A stretch of DNA of 26,905 nucleotides from an uncultured Chlorobiaceae bacterium (GTDB taxonomy: Bacteria > Bacteroidota > Chlorobiia > Chlorobiales > Chlorobiaceae): the NCBI GenBank assembly GCA_903874585.1, contig CAIQSY010000066.1:1-26905 (forward strand), read 5' to 3'. Positions 6,522 through 15,110 of the stretch are shown here, piece after piece (within the stretch, counting starts at the first letter, position 1; each line of letters starts with the position of its first letter). The notes beneath the pieces were generated by a model. That model worked only from the letters and a program-made list of their open reading frames with translations. It was not told where the DNA came from and ran no database searches. The position numbers and the translations under genes are program-made.

Positions 6522-8810
6522 ATGTCGAGTTCGCAGAACAATATTATTGCGCTTGGGGTTACTTTGCTTAAAGAAGGGGTTTGCCAAGTTCCCGTCGAGT
6601 ACAAAGATGTTTTTGAATTACTTCGCGTTGATATTTCTACCACTCTACAACTGAAAGCATTAAAATCAGTATTTTTCAAATCTTCAAATACGTCTGTTCG
6701 ATATTACCCTTCTTCTGTTCTCTCTTCCGAAAAAATCAACTATCCCATTGACGATGTACCAGCATCAGTAAAATTTGACAAGATAGATGGTAAATCGTTA
6801 ACCCATCTTGAAAAATATGGCTCTTTTGTAGCTGTTGATGGATGTGATCAAATACCGGTGTATGATCTTTTTAAAACTGCTGCGGGACTTTATGATTGTT
6901 TAGAAAAAGGAAAATCAGATAAACCATTTTTACTTGTAACAGCCGATTTTTCGGGCATTCAAGACACCGTATATACCATTTCATCAAAAGGAGCTCTTAA
7001 AACACTACGTGCTCGCTCCTTTATGCTCGAATTATTAACAGAGCATATTATCTATGAACTTTTGCAGGCTTCAAGAAGCGATAGGCATGCAATTATTTAT
7101 TCCGGTGGTGGTGGTTTTAGCTTACTTCTTCCCAACATAGAAGATAACGTTAACGCGATTAATGATTATCGAGACATCTTAAACCGATGGGCTTTCACAG
7201 AGTTTTCTGGTAAGCTTTTTATTGCATTGGATGCATTAGAATGCAACAAAGATAAACTTAAATGCAAAGAGGCATTTAAAGAGTTACGGCAAACTCAAGC
7301 TGATAATTTAGATAAGCTTAAACGCAGGAAGTTTATTAAGCAATTAGATGAACTTTTCACGCCTACGATGCCAGAACAATTGAATGTTCAAACTGAATGC
7401 CAAATTACGAGAAGAGATGATCTACTAAATATCGAAATGAGGGATTTAGAAAACGGCAAAGTTATGCCTAATGAAAATCCTGATTTAACAAAAATATGGG
7501 TATCAGAAAGTTGTTATCATCAGTTCAAGTTAGGAGATAAGCTCATTGAAGGTTATCGTTTTATATGTCGTTCAAATGTTGAGCCGCAAGATACTCCTGA
7601 AACCGTTGGATACTTGAAGTTCCCTATAAAAGATTCAGACTTAAAAAACCTCAAATACTGCTGGTACTACCTAAGCCAAAACAGGGCAACACAACCTCCT
7701 TATTGGCAAATTAATTCTTGGGAAGCCAATACTCCAACTCTATTGTTTGGAAATTATGTTCGTAAGCATGGAGGACTTTCCGATTATGCACAAGAGATTG
7801 AAAAAAAATCTATTGAGGAACTTGAAGGCAGAAAGGTAAAGGCAGAAGATACGGCAACATTTGAAGGGTTGGCAGCAAGTTCCTGCGGCGCTAATTTGAT
7901 TGGCGCATTACGCATGGATGTTGATAATATGGGAAACTTGTTTAGCAAAATAGGATGCCTTACTGAGCTTTCCACTAAATCAAGAATTTTGAACCTTTTC
8001 TTTAAAGTTTATCTCAATCAAATATGTTCAGGAGATTTAGGTTCAGCATATTTAGGCGATTCTCTCATGCCAACAGATATCATTGGGAAAAATTACACGG
8101 GAAAAAATGAACATGGTGACATAGGTCGGAACGTATCAGTTGTTTATGCTGGCGGTGACGACTTGTTTATTCTCGGCGCATGGGATGAAACAACAGAACT
8201 CACCTTCGATATTCAACGTTGCTTTGCCCTTTTTACTGGTGGATTAGGAATTTCAGGAGGACTTACCCTGCATCAACCAAAATTCCCGCTTTACCAGATG
8301 GTGAAAAAGTCGGGTGAAGCTGAGCATGTAGCGAAGAATGAAATAGGGCAAAAGAATAAAACAGGGCAAAAAAACAGAATTGCCTTGTTTTATTCAAATA
8401 AACTTTTGGAGATTGAAAGAAGCGGTAAAATGGAGGCTGTCAACAAAGATGATGATAGATTAATGCTTTCTATTAATTGGAAGCAATTTAAAGAATTAAC
8501 AGAGTTTGTAAGTTTTTTTGCCAGCTACAGAGACCCTAATGAAAAAGCGTTTGTTTTGAAATATCTCTCAAATAGCTTCACTTATAGCTTACTTGACATT
8601 ACATCTGAGTGGCATGAGAAGAATCACTTATCGTTCCCGCATTTACTTTGGCTATTAAAAAAACATAATAAAGACTTACAAAGTAAAGATTTTAAGAACG
8701 AAGATGGTCTTTCATATTTCAAGAGCATGATTATTGCAAGATTTATTCAAGTATTTCCCATTTTTCATCTTCCATTAATTTGGATTGAACTTTTAAAACG
8801 TAGAGGATAA
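6522..8810 (+). CDS. csm1: Cas10/Csm1, type III-A signature subunit with GGDD cyclase
   Basis: A 762-aa large subunit of the Csm complex. The first palm domain has VTADFSGIQDTVY and SGGGGFS (194-200). The second, catalytic palm has RMDVDNMG (D466 region) and the metal-binding GGDD at 544-547 in VVYAGGDDLFILG, so cyclic oligoadenylate synthesis from ATP upon target-RNA binding is expected. The N-terminus (IIALGVTLLKEGVCQVP) aligns in position with the usual HD nuclease start but contains no His-Asp pair, so the HD single-strand DNase looks lost. It is the first gene of a tightly spaced operon; csm2 begins 5 nt after its stop. ATG at 6522 has little RBS. Composition is strongly AT-rich compared with cas2 and cas6. 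The downstream CARF-HEPN gene is the natural receiver of its signal. Confidence 0.96.
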   Translation: MSSSQNNIIALGVTLLKEGVCQVPVEYKDVFELLRVDISTTLQLKALKSVFFKSSNTSVRYYPSSVLSSEKINYPIDDVPASVKFDKIDGKSLTHLEKYGSFVAVDGCDQIPVYDLFKTAAGLYDCLEKGKSDKPFLLVTADFSGIQDTVYTISSKGALKTLRARSFMLELLTEHIIYELLQASRSDRHAIIYSGGGGFSLLLPNIEDNVNAINDYRDILNRWAFTEFSGKLFIALDALECNKDKLKCKEAFKELRQTQADNLDKLKRRKFIKQLDELFTPTMPEQLNVQTECQITRRDDLLNIEMRDLENGKVMPNENPDLTKIWVSESCYHQFKLGDKLIEGYRFICRSNVEPQDTPETVGYLKFPIKDSDLKNLKYCWYYLSQNRATQPPYWQINSWEANTPTLLFGNYVRKHGGLSDYAQEIEKKSIEELEGRKVKAEDTATFEGLAASSCGANLIGALRMDVDNMGNLFSKIGCLTELSTKSRILNLFFKVYLNQICSGDLGSAYLGDSLMPTDIIGKNYTGKNEHGDIGRNVSVVYAGGDDLFILGAWDETTELTFDIQRCFALFTGGLGISGGLTLHQPKFPLYQMVKKSGEAEHVAKNEIGQKNKTGQKNRIALFYSNKLLEIERSGKMEAVNKDDDRLMLSINWKQFKELTEFVSFFASYRDPNEKAFVLKYLSNSFTYSLLDITSEWHEKNHLSFPHLLWLLKKHNKDLQSKDFKNEDGLSYFKSMIIARFIQVFPIFHLPLIWIELLKRRG

Positions 8811-8815
8811 ATTTT

Positions 8816-9295
8816 ATGGCTTTATATAGTTGCGATAAAACTGGCTTCAATGAAATGCTTCAAGGCTTTTCAAATGAATGGAAAACTGATGTTTTAAGAA
8901 TGAATTCTAACCCCGTTAGTGCCTTAATTGAAGAATTATCTGATAATCGCTTACAAGATATAGTAAAAAATAATGCTGATAAAATAATACAATATGGACA
9001 AATCATAGGCTATAAGTGTGCTGAAGACAAATTAAAATATAGCCAACTTCGCCGTTATGTGGATGAAATTAAAAATATTGAACAATCCGAAAATAGAATT
9101 GCTAAGCTCAAATTGTTTCGTATTCATCTCCTCCATGGATATAGTCGTCAAGCAAAAGAACTTGAGTCTTTTTATAAATTTATTGATGGAATCATTAAGT
9201 CAAGCACAGTTGAAGATGAGAAAGACTTTGAAGCCTTTGTACATTTAATTGACTCTATTACCGCTCATTTTGAAGCGTTCAGAAGTGATAATTAA
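8816..9295 (+). CDS. csm2: Csm2, small helical subunit of the type III-A complex
   Basis: A 159-aa, almost entirely helical, Lys/Glu-rich protein. The diagnostic part is KLKYSQLRRYVDEIKNIE (72-89), the family's conserved QLR-Y motif, followed by a helix with the RIHLLHGYSRQAKELESFYKF segment. Csm2 subunits stack along the crRNA-target duplex opposite Csm3. Residues 1-70 are less conserved, making this copy somewhat longer than typical. The ATG lies 5 nt after the cas10 stop, with AGAGG inside the end of cas10 as probable RBS. Confidence 0.9.
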   Translation: MALYSCDKTGFNEMLQGFSNEWKTDVLRMNSNPVSALIEELSDNRLQDIVKNNADKIIQYGQIIGYKCAEDKLKYSQLRRYVDEIKNIEQSENRIAKLKLFRIHLLHGYSRQAKELESFYKFIDGIIKSSTVEDEKDFEAFVHLIDSITAHFEAFRSDN

Positions 9296-9316
9296 AATCC
9301 AAAAGAAATTCACCTC

Positions 9317-10228
9317 ATGACTACTATGGAAATCCCAAAAGGAAATAAAGAAGAACGCCTGAAACTTAGAATTATTTTTCTTGGCATTGCAACAATTAAG
9401 GGAACGCTAACTTGTGAAACCGGCATTCACATAGGAAGCGGTAACGATGAACTTAAAATTGGTGGTATTGATAAATATGTGATTAAAACAGCAAATAACA
9501 TACCTTACATACCAGGAAGTTCTTTAAAAGGAAAAACACGCAGCTTATTTGAAAAATGGCACGGGCTGACATCAAACCGTAAAGGTGCGGATAAAATTTA
9601 TCGCTATGAAGCCGATGATATTGATATTGCTTTATCATGCGAGCTTTCTCGCCTTTTTGGCTCAACCTCAAAAGAGGGTGATAATTTGAATTTCCCCTCT
9701 CGCTTAATTGTGCGAGACTTATTACCCTTCCAAAAAGATAGTTACAAATTAGAAAAGAAATCGGAGAATACGCTTGACAGGCTTTCAGCTCATGCGAATC
9801 CACGAACCAATGAGCGCGTTGCAGATGGTTCAAAATTTGAACTTCATTTGGATTACAATTTAGAGGTAATTGCCGATCACGCCGGAAATATTTATCGCGG
9901 CACACTAAAAGATCGCGAGGCTGAGAAGAACGGAATTGACGGTTACATTGACGACACTATAACAGACCTTAAAAATATCTTTAACATATTGATGCTTTTG
10001 GAGCATAGTTATCTTGGAGGAAACGGTTCTCGAGGATACGGCCGTGTTTCTTTTTCTAATCTCTCTTTGGACATCAAAACCGTTCCCCAATTATTATCTA
10101 CCGAAAACGCAATTGCATCTTTCAGCATTCAAAAGCCAACGCCAAAAGAAATCAGACAAGAAATCAAAGAGGTTAAAATTACGAAACTTATCACCGATTA
10201 CTACAGCGAAGTATGCGAGAAGAAATGA
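9317..10228 (+). CDS. csm3: Csm3, backbone RAMP subunit with target-RNA cleavage activity
   Basis: A 303-aa Cas7-type RAMP. It has the N-terminal strand IATIKGTLTCETGIHIGSG, the loop GGIDKYVIK carrying the presumed catalytic Asp (D52), the conserved YIPGSSLKGKTRSLFE, a middle SRLIVRDLLPF segment, and the Gly-rich YLGGNGSRGYGRV near residue 235. Several copies line the crRNA and cut target RNA at 6-nt intervals in studied Csm complexes. The catalytic Asp is present, so RNase activity should be retained. A tail of about 50 residues after the Gly-rich loop is Lys/Glu-rich. The last bases overlap the csm4 start (ATGA). Confidence 0.95.
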   Translation: MTTMEIPKGNKEERLKLRIIFLGIATIKGTLTCETGIHIGSGNDELKIGGIDKYVIKTANNIPYIPGSSLKGKTRSLFEKWHGLTSNRKGADKIYRYEADDIDIALSCELSRLFGSTSKEGDNLNFPSRLIVRDLLPFQKDSYKLEKKSENTLDRLSAHANPRTNERVADGSKFELHLDYNLEVIADHAGNIYRGTLKDREAEKNGIDGYIDDTITDLKNIFNILMLLEHSYLGGNGSRGYGRVSFSNLSLDIKTVPQLLSTENAIASFSIQKPTPKEIRQEIKEVKITKLITDYYSEVCEKK

Positions 10229-11289
10229 AGCATTACATTGTCAGGTTGAAGTTCACATCGCCCGTTCGGTTCGGTGCAGATAGCTCAGGTATCGGCATTG
10301 AAAACGCACAGCCTTTCGTTCACTCTGACACTTTGTTCAGTGCACTTTGCAACGTTTGGGCAAAATATCACATTCTTTCAAGCAAGGAAATTGCGTCCTG
10401 CGGTTCAAAGTTTTTGCTTAGTTCTACATCTTTTTATAGCTATGATTTAGGCTATTTTTTGCCCAAACCACTTGTTCCGTGTGCATGGCTGAACGAACTG
10501 AAAAGTTCGGAAAAAGAACAGCTTGAAAAAATTTTAAAAAATTCAGCTTGGGTAACATCTGGGATGTTTCTGCATTGGCTAAATCCTAACCCGCCGGATG
10601 AAGTGTTTTCTGAAGAACCAAATAAGCTTTCAAAAAAGCTTGAATACGGAGCATTGTATCGTGAACACATTGTTGCCAAACACGCTCAAGACAGACTCAC
10701 GGCTGCAAGTAATCTGTTCCATGAAACCCAATATCCTTTCAATAATAGTGAGTACGATGACCCTTGCGGATTATATTTCTTTATCTCACTTGAAGATGCA
10801 TCATTCAAAGAAACATTTGATCAAGGGCTAAAAGCATTAAGTCAAATCGGGCTTGGCGGCGAACGAAATTTCGGCTTGGGACGATTTGAGGTTGATGATT
10901 TCGAAAATGGGATTTTATGCCCGATTGCCAACGATAGTTCGGAACTTGATTTTCTTTTTGAAGATTCCCCATCATCTTGCAAATGTTTGCTGTCGCTATC
11001 CTTGCCATCGGAATCGGAAATCAATACACTAAAAAAAGTTACCGAAAGGAATATTTTGCATTACAACCTTACCTTGCGGAAAGGCTGGACGTTTTCAAGC
11101 ATAAGTTTCCAGCAGATGAAACGTCAAACCGTTTGGATGTTTTCGGAAGGTAGTGTATTTGAAAACGACCTTTGCCCCATCGGTAGAATTGAAGACGTGT
11201 CACCGCTTGATGAACAAAAAAATAAAAACTTTCCGCACCCTGTTTTTCGCTTTGGCAAATCCTTTTTTGTGCCACTTAAGTCTTACTAA
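10225..11289 (+). CDS. csm4: Csm4, Cas5-type RAMP capping the crRNA 5' tag
   Basis: A 354-aa protein starting MKHYIVRLKFTSPVRFG, the typical Cas5/Csm4 first strand, followed by FVHSDTLFSALCNVWA and, near residue 210, the Gly-rich GLGGERNFGLGRFE loop. Csm4 binds the 5' tag of the crRNA and contacts Cas10. I prefer the ATG at 10225, which overlaps the csm3 stop as ATGA and follows GAGAAGAA; an in-frame ATG 12 nt earlier (10213) would add four residues. The stop codon sits 10 nt before csm5 within the csm5 RBS. Its composition is less AT-rich than that of csm1 or the CARF gene. Confidence 0.93.
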   Translation: MKHYIVRLKFTSPVRFGADSSGIGIENAQPFVHSDTLFSALCNVWAKYHILSSKEIASCGSKFLLSSTSFYSYDLGYFLPKPLVPCAWLNELKSSEKEQLEKILKNSAWVTSGMFLHWLNPNPPDEVFSEEPNKLSKKLEYGALYREHIVAKHAQDRLTAASNLFHETQYPFNNSEYDDPCGLYFFISLEDASFKETFDQGLKALSQIGLGGERNFGLGRFEVDDFENGILCPIANDSSELDFLFEDSPSSCKCLLSLSLPSESEINTLKKVTERNILHYNLTLRKGWTFSSISFQQMKRQTVWMFSEGSVFENDLCPIGRIEDVSPLDEQKNKNFPHPVFRFGKSFFVPLKSY

Positions 11290-11299
11290 GGAGCGTTCT

Positions 11300-12727
11300 A
11301 TGAAACAAAGATTTGAAACATGCACCGTAACGCTTACCCCACTTTCTCCTATTCACATCTCTGCCGGTAATCCCGATTACGGGTGGGGAGCGGTTTGGCT
11401 TCCGTCACAAAAAAAAATGTTCATTCTTGATTCAGATCGTTTTGCACAGAAATTAATTGATACCAACCTCTTGGATCACTATATCGAGAAAGTTGAAAAC
11501 TGGACACAATTATCAGATGCTCAAAAAGAAAATCAGTCCAACCCTTGCTTCAACTTTCTCGAAAACAATTGCCCTAAACTTTTTCCCAATAGCAATATTG
11601 AGACATTTGTCAAAGAGCTATCTATAACAGAATTAAACGCCCCCAATAGCACTCGTTTTATTCAGAACGGTTCGGGAGATGCCTACATTCCTGGAAGCAC
11701 TATTAAGGGCGCCATAAGAACCGCTGTGATTTATGCCATGCTTGAAGAACATAAAAAACAAACAAAAAAAGATTATTTGAATGATACCTGTCTTAAAGAC
11801 TTTTTTAACGGAAAGCCAACTATTCCACAGTACACAAATAGCGCATTCGACACAAGAAAAGGAATGGACGAGAAACTACTGAAGTCAGTTCTTGAAGATT
11901 TCGAACTAACAGAAAAAGATGACATCGGAAATCCTATAACACTTAGCAGAGATAAACCAGAAAGTGGCTCCATCACAAATTTGATGCGAGCAGTTCTCGT
12001 AAGCGATTCTACTTCAATTTCTAATCTAATAGATGAAGAGATCAAAATCGTTATGCTTGATAACGTTATTGAAGAGGATGGAGAGATTTATAGAGACATT
12101 AAAAAACCGATTAATTTAAAATCTGATAAAGGAATAAAGCAATGCTTTGAAGCAAGTAAAAGCTGCTCAGTTTCATTTAAAATCACAATTGATCATGAAA
12201 TTCTTCGTTCTTTTTCCCGTTGTACTATGCATCATAACTTTCCTATTATATTTCAAAATCTTAATCAACTTCAAAAAGTAATAGAGAATTTTTATCGAAA
12301 AGTATGGGGAGCCGAACAAAAGTTTTTTTTTGATGATTTAAGAGTTGATGAAAACTCACCGGGAGATAAATTAGTGGGAAAAGTATTGGATTTTTATGAT
12401 ACAATGGATTATCAAATGTTGCCAAATATCAATATCGGTTTAGGTTCCGGAATACTTTGCAAAACACTATTTATTGCCATAAAAGAAGAATATAGAATAA
12501 AAATACGAAACCTTCAGATGACAGAGAAACAAATACGAAATCATAATCAAGGATATGTTATTGATCACAATCATAATAAAATTCCAGTTGATTGGATAAA
12601 AAAAATTGCACCAAATTCAAGACATCTGGTTTTTAAGCAAAATGGAAGATTTTTAAATGCGTATCGTCCACTCGGTTGGGCTAATTTAAAATTTGGGCAT
12701 ATTAAATATGAGGATAGTACCTTATGA
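11300..12727 (+). CDS. csm5: Csm5, Cas7-like RAMP at the crRNA 3' end
   Basis: A 475-aa protein with Csm5 hallmarks: TVTLTPLSPIHISAGNPDYG at the N-terminus (9-28), the YIPGSTIKGAIRTAVIYAML motif in the middle, and a Gly-rich NIGLGSGILCKTL segment toward the C-terminus. Csm5 caps the growing end of the Csm3 filament and helps crRNA 3' maturation in studied systems. The ATG at 11300 has a strong AAGGAG 7 nt upstream, overlapping the end of csm4; a longer in-frame start at 11153 would overlap csm4 heavily and is unlikely. The stop overlaps the next gene's start (ATGA). Confidence 0.93.
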   Translation: MKQRFETCTVTLTPLSPIHISAGNPDYGWGAVWLPSQKKMFILDSDRFAQKLIDTNLLDHYIEKVENWTQLSDAQKENQSNPCFNFLENNCPKLFPNSNIETFVKELSITELNAPNSTRFIQNGSGDAYIPGSTIKGAIRTAVIYAMLEEHKKQTKKDYLNDTCLKDFFNGKPTIPQYTNSAFDTRKGMDEKLLKSVLEDFELTEKDDIGNPITLSRDKPESGSITNLMRAVLVSDSTSISNLIDEEIKIVMLDNVIEEDGEIYRDIKKPINLKSDKGIKQCFEASKSCSVSFKITIDHEILRSFSRCTMHHNFPIIFQNLNQLQKVIENFYRKVWGAEQKFFFDDLRVDENSPGDKLVGKVLDFYDTMDYQMLPNINIGLGSGILCKTLFIAIKEEYRIKIRNLQMTEKQIRNHNQGYVIDHNHNKIPVDWIKKIAPNSRHLVFKQNGRFLNAYRPLGWANLKFGHIKYEDSTL

Positions 12728-14277
12728 CACGAGAAGAAAGAATTCGGAATCTCTATCTTTCATCGGAAGAGGAAAGCAAATTTCAATCAGTTTATAAACA
12801 ATATGAAAGTGAAGAGCAGAAAAAAGGTGAACAAGCGCTTCGATGGAGGCTTGAGCATTTAATTCCAAAATCGCAATTGTTGTTGGAGAAACGGTATTCT
12901 CCTCGCCAAGATATAAAATGCTTATTCGTTCTTGTTGGCACATCTATTGAGCCGTTACTTCTCTCTATTTTAACACTCCGTCCATCGGAAAAATTAGTTT
13001 TGATTTATTCTTCGGAAAGTAAAAAACAGAAAAAAATTATTGAGAATACTTTGCTTCAAAAGTCAGGAACATATTTAATTCAAAAAGAATGGCTATATGA
13101 GGGCAGTGTAAAATTATTTATAGAACAAGCAAAAAATAATATTATTTCTATTGACGATGCTCTAATCACAGAAACAACCCCTGAAAAAGTCTTTGCAGAA
13201 ATCAAATCACGGATTGCTTCATATCAAGCAAACGAAATCGGCGTAGATATTACAGGCGGAAAGAAGTCTATGGTTGGCGGCGGTTTTTTAGCTGCTTCTA
13301 TAAATAACTACCACTTGTTTTACGTTGATTTTGATGAATATAAAGATTCTCAATCCGTTCAGGGTACAGAATTTATCCATATTCTTCCCAATCCTTATGA
13401 TATTTACAATGTTCGTGAAGAATCTCTCATTCAGAATTTTTGGAAAAGACAGGATTTTGATGCAGTTATTAAGGTTGCAGAAGAAACACTTGAAAAATTA
13501 AAAGAAGATAAAGCTCAAGATTACGGCTTACAAAAGGAACTATATCGCCTGAGACAAATTTACACTGCTGCAAATTGTTATCGAGAGTGGTCAAAGTTTA
13601 ATTATTCACAAGCGCATATAAACGCTCAGTTAACAAAAGGTATTTTTTTCGATTATTATATAAAGAAACATTATAATATTCTTGAATCTTTATCTCAATG
13701 TCAAGACCTTAGAAAAAACGCTTATGGTGCGATATTGCTGGCTCTCGATAGATGGAAACGAGGCTTAGATTCATTATACGTTGAAGAATTTGATAAATCT
13801 GCCCTTCACTTTACACAAGCAATTGAGATTTTGTGTAGTTATAGATTATTTGATATGTCTATAACGGGTAAATTAGAAGGAGTTTTTAATTATGGTATTA
13901 ACCCTCATAACACTAAACAACATTCACCCGAAGCTAACGGTTCAATAAAATTTCTTTTTCATGGAATAAATGAACAAAATTCCGTAAAAATCTATAATGC
14001 TGGGATATCATTAAAATGGAAGAACGGAAGTAGATTTTCTGAAATAGCCCCATATTTAAATATTCGTAATGATTTTGCACATTTTTCTTGCTTTTCAAAT
14101 GAAAAAATTTCTGAAACACATAAACAAATGTCTCAATTTCAAGAAACTACGAAGTCATTTATTACACTTTTCATCACAACCTATCAAAACGAAACGGATT
14201 TGAAAGCTAAATCTTTTGAAGAATTACAAGCTCCATTTGAATTTGCCAAGTTTACAGATTTCAATCAATCAAACTAA
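12724..14277 (+). CDS. CARF-HEPN ribonuclease, Csm6-like (TIGR02710-type)
   Basis: A 517-aa ancillary effector. After a charged N-terminal region (1-60) comes a CARF-type Rossmann domain with CLFVLVGTSIEPLLLSIL (66-83) and IGVDITGGKKSMVGGGF, the signature of the TIGR02710 family. The C-terminal part is helical and ends in a HEPN domain with RNDFAH (448-453), an RX4H catalytic motif. In related proteins cyclic oligoadenylate made by Cas10 binds CARF and switches on HEPN RNase, causing collateral RNA cleavage. It replaces a classical Csm6 in the operon. The start overlaps the csm5 stop as ATGA. No separate ring nuclease gene is seen, so signal decay may depend on this CARF domain. The gene is extremely AT-rich. 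Confidence 0.88.
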   Translation: MTREERIRNLYLSSEEESKFQSVYKQYESEEQKKGEQALRWRLEHLIPKSQLLLEKRYSPRQDIKCLFVLVGTSIEPLLLSILTLRPSEKLVLIYSSESKKQKKIIENTLLQKSGTYLIQKEWLYEGSVKLFIEQAKNNIISIDDALITETTPEKVFAEIKSRIASYQANEIGVDITGGKKSMVGGGFLAASINNYHLFYVDFDEYKDSQSVQGTEFIHILPNPYDIYNVREESLIQNFWKRQDFDAVIKVAEETLEKLKEDKAQDYGLQKELYRLRQIYTAANCYREWSKFNYSQAHINAQLTKGIFFDYYIKKHYNILESLSQCQDLRKNAYGAILLALDRWKRGLDSLYVEEFDKSALHFTQAIEILCSYRLFDMSITGKLEGVFNYGINPHNTKQHSPEANGSIKFLFHGINEQNSVKIYNAGISLKWKNGSRFSEIAPYLNIRNDFAHFSCFSNEKISETHKQMSQFQETTKSFITLFITTYQNETDLKAKSFEELQAPFEFAKFTDFNQSN

Positions 14278-14283
14278 ATAACG

Positions 14284-15102
14284 ATGCGTATCACTCTTGA
14301 GCTTTCGCATCGTAAGCGTATCGTCACGCTCCCAATAAACAACAGCCATCTCATATCCTCCCTCATCTACAACATCGTTGATAAAAGCTCAAGCGAATAC
14401 GCAGAGCGCTTGCATGACCAGGGGTACAGGTTGCAGAACAGGGCATTCAAGCTTTTTACCTTTTCGCCGCTCTATCCGAAAAACCGCCACAAGTGGGTGA
14501 TGCACGAGGATGGGAAAATGAGTACCTCAGAGTCTTTGCTGCATATTACAGTCTCCTCTCCGAAGAGTGAGTTTCTTGAGCATCTGGTGATTGGTTTGTT
14601 GCAGGAATCCTTGGTCTGGATTGGGAACGAGCGGTTCAGGGTTGAGACGGTACGCAAGCTTGATCCGCCGGATTTCACTGACACCATGCAGTTTATCATG
14701 CTGTCGCCGCTGGTCTGTACAACAAAGCGGGAGCCGGAGCAGTATCCTCAGTTTCTTTTTCCGGGCGATCCCGAATTTGAGCGCGTTTTGCTGGAGAATC
14801 TCTGCCGGAAATATCAGGTGCTGCACGGGCGGGAGTTTATCTGCAACAGTAATCAATTCAGCTTTACTCTTGATCAGGCTTATGAGAAGCGGATGAACGG
14901 CAAAATTCAGAAACTGATTACCCTTAAAGAGGGGAAAAGTGATGAGACAAAAATCAAGGGGACGCTTGTACCTTTCAGCATCAGAGCGCCACGTGAGTTG
15001 ATTGAAATCGGCTATGAGTGCGGATTTGGCGAAAAAAATTCGATGGGATTTGGTATGGTGAAGGTTGATACCCGAAGTTTAAAAAGAGCAGAGTCATTGT
15101 AA
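14284..15102 (+). CDS. cas6: Cas6, crRNA-processing endoribonuclease
   Basis: A 272-aa Cas6 with tandem RRM-like folds. Features are the SEYAERLHDQGY segment with the likely catalytic His (H44), the adjoining FKLFTFSPLYP, and the C-terminal Gly-rich loop GFGEKNSMGFG (247-257) that is diagnostic for the family. It should cut the repeat transcript 8 nt from the repeat 3' end to give the crRNA 5' tag. It starts 6 nt after the CARF-HEPN stop without an obvious Shine-Dalgarno. Base composition jumps here: hand-counted 60-nt rows are about 55% GC in this gene (14761-14820) against about 20% in the preceding gene (13621-13680), suggesting a different origin from the csm genes. Confidence 0.95.
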   Translation: MRITLELSHRKRIVTLPINNSHLISSLIYNIVDKSSSEYAERLHDQGYRLQNRAFKLFTFSPLYPKNRHKWVMHEDGKMSTSESLLHITVSSPKSEFLEHLVIGLLQESLVWIGNERFRVETVRKLDPPDFTDTMQFIMLSPLVCTTKREPEQYPQFLFPGDPEFERVLLENLCRKYQVLHGREFICNSNQFSFTLDQAYEKRMNGKIQKLITLKEGKSDETKIKGTLVPFSIRAPRELIEIGYECGFGEKNSMGFGMVKVDTRSLKRAESL

Positions 15103-15110
15103 AACTGAAT

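Noticed and set aside
11153..11299. Upstream extension of csm5
   Set aside because: It overlaps csm4 by 137 nt, while ATG at 11300 has a strong AAGGAG and begins at the conserved domain.
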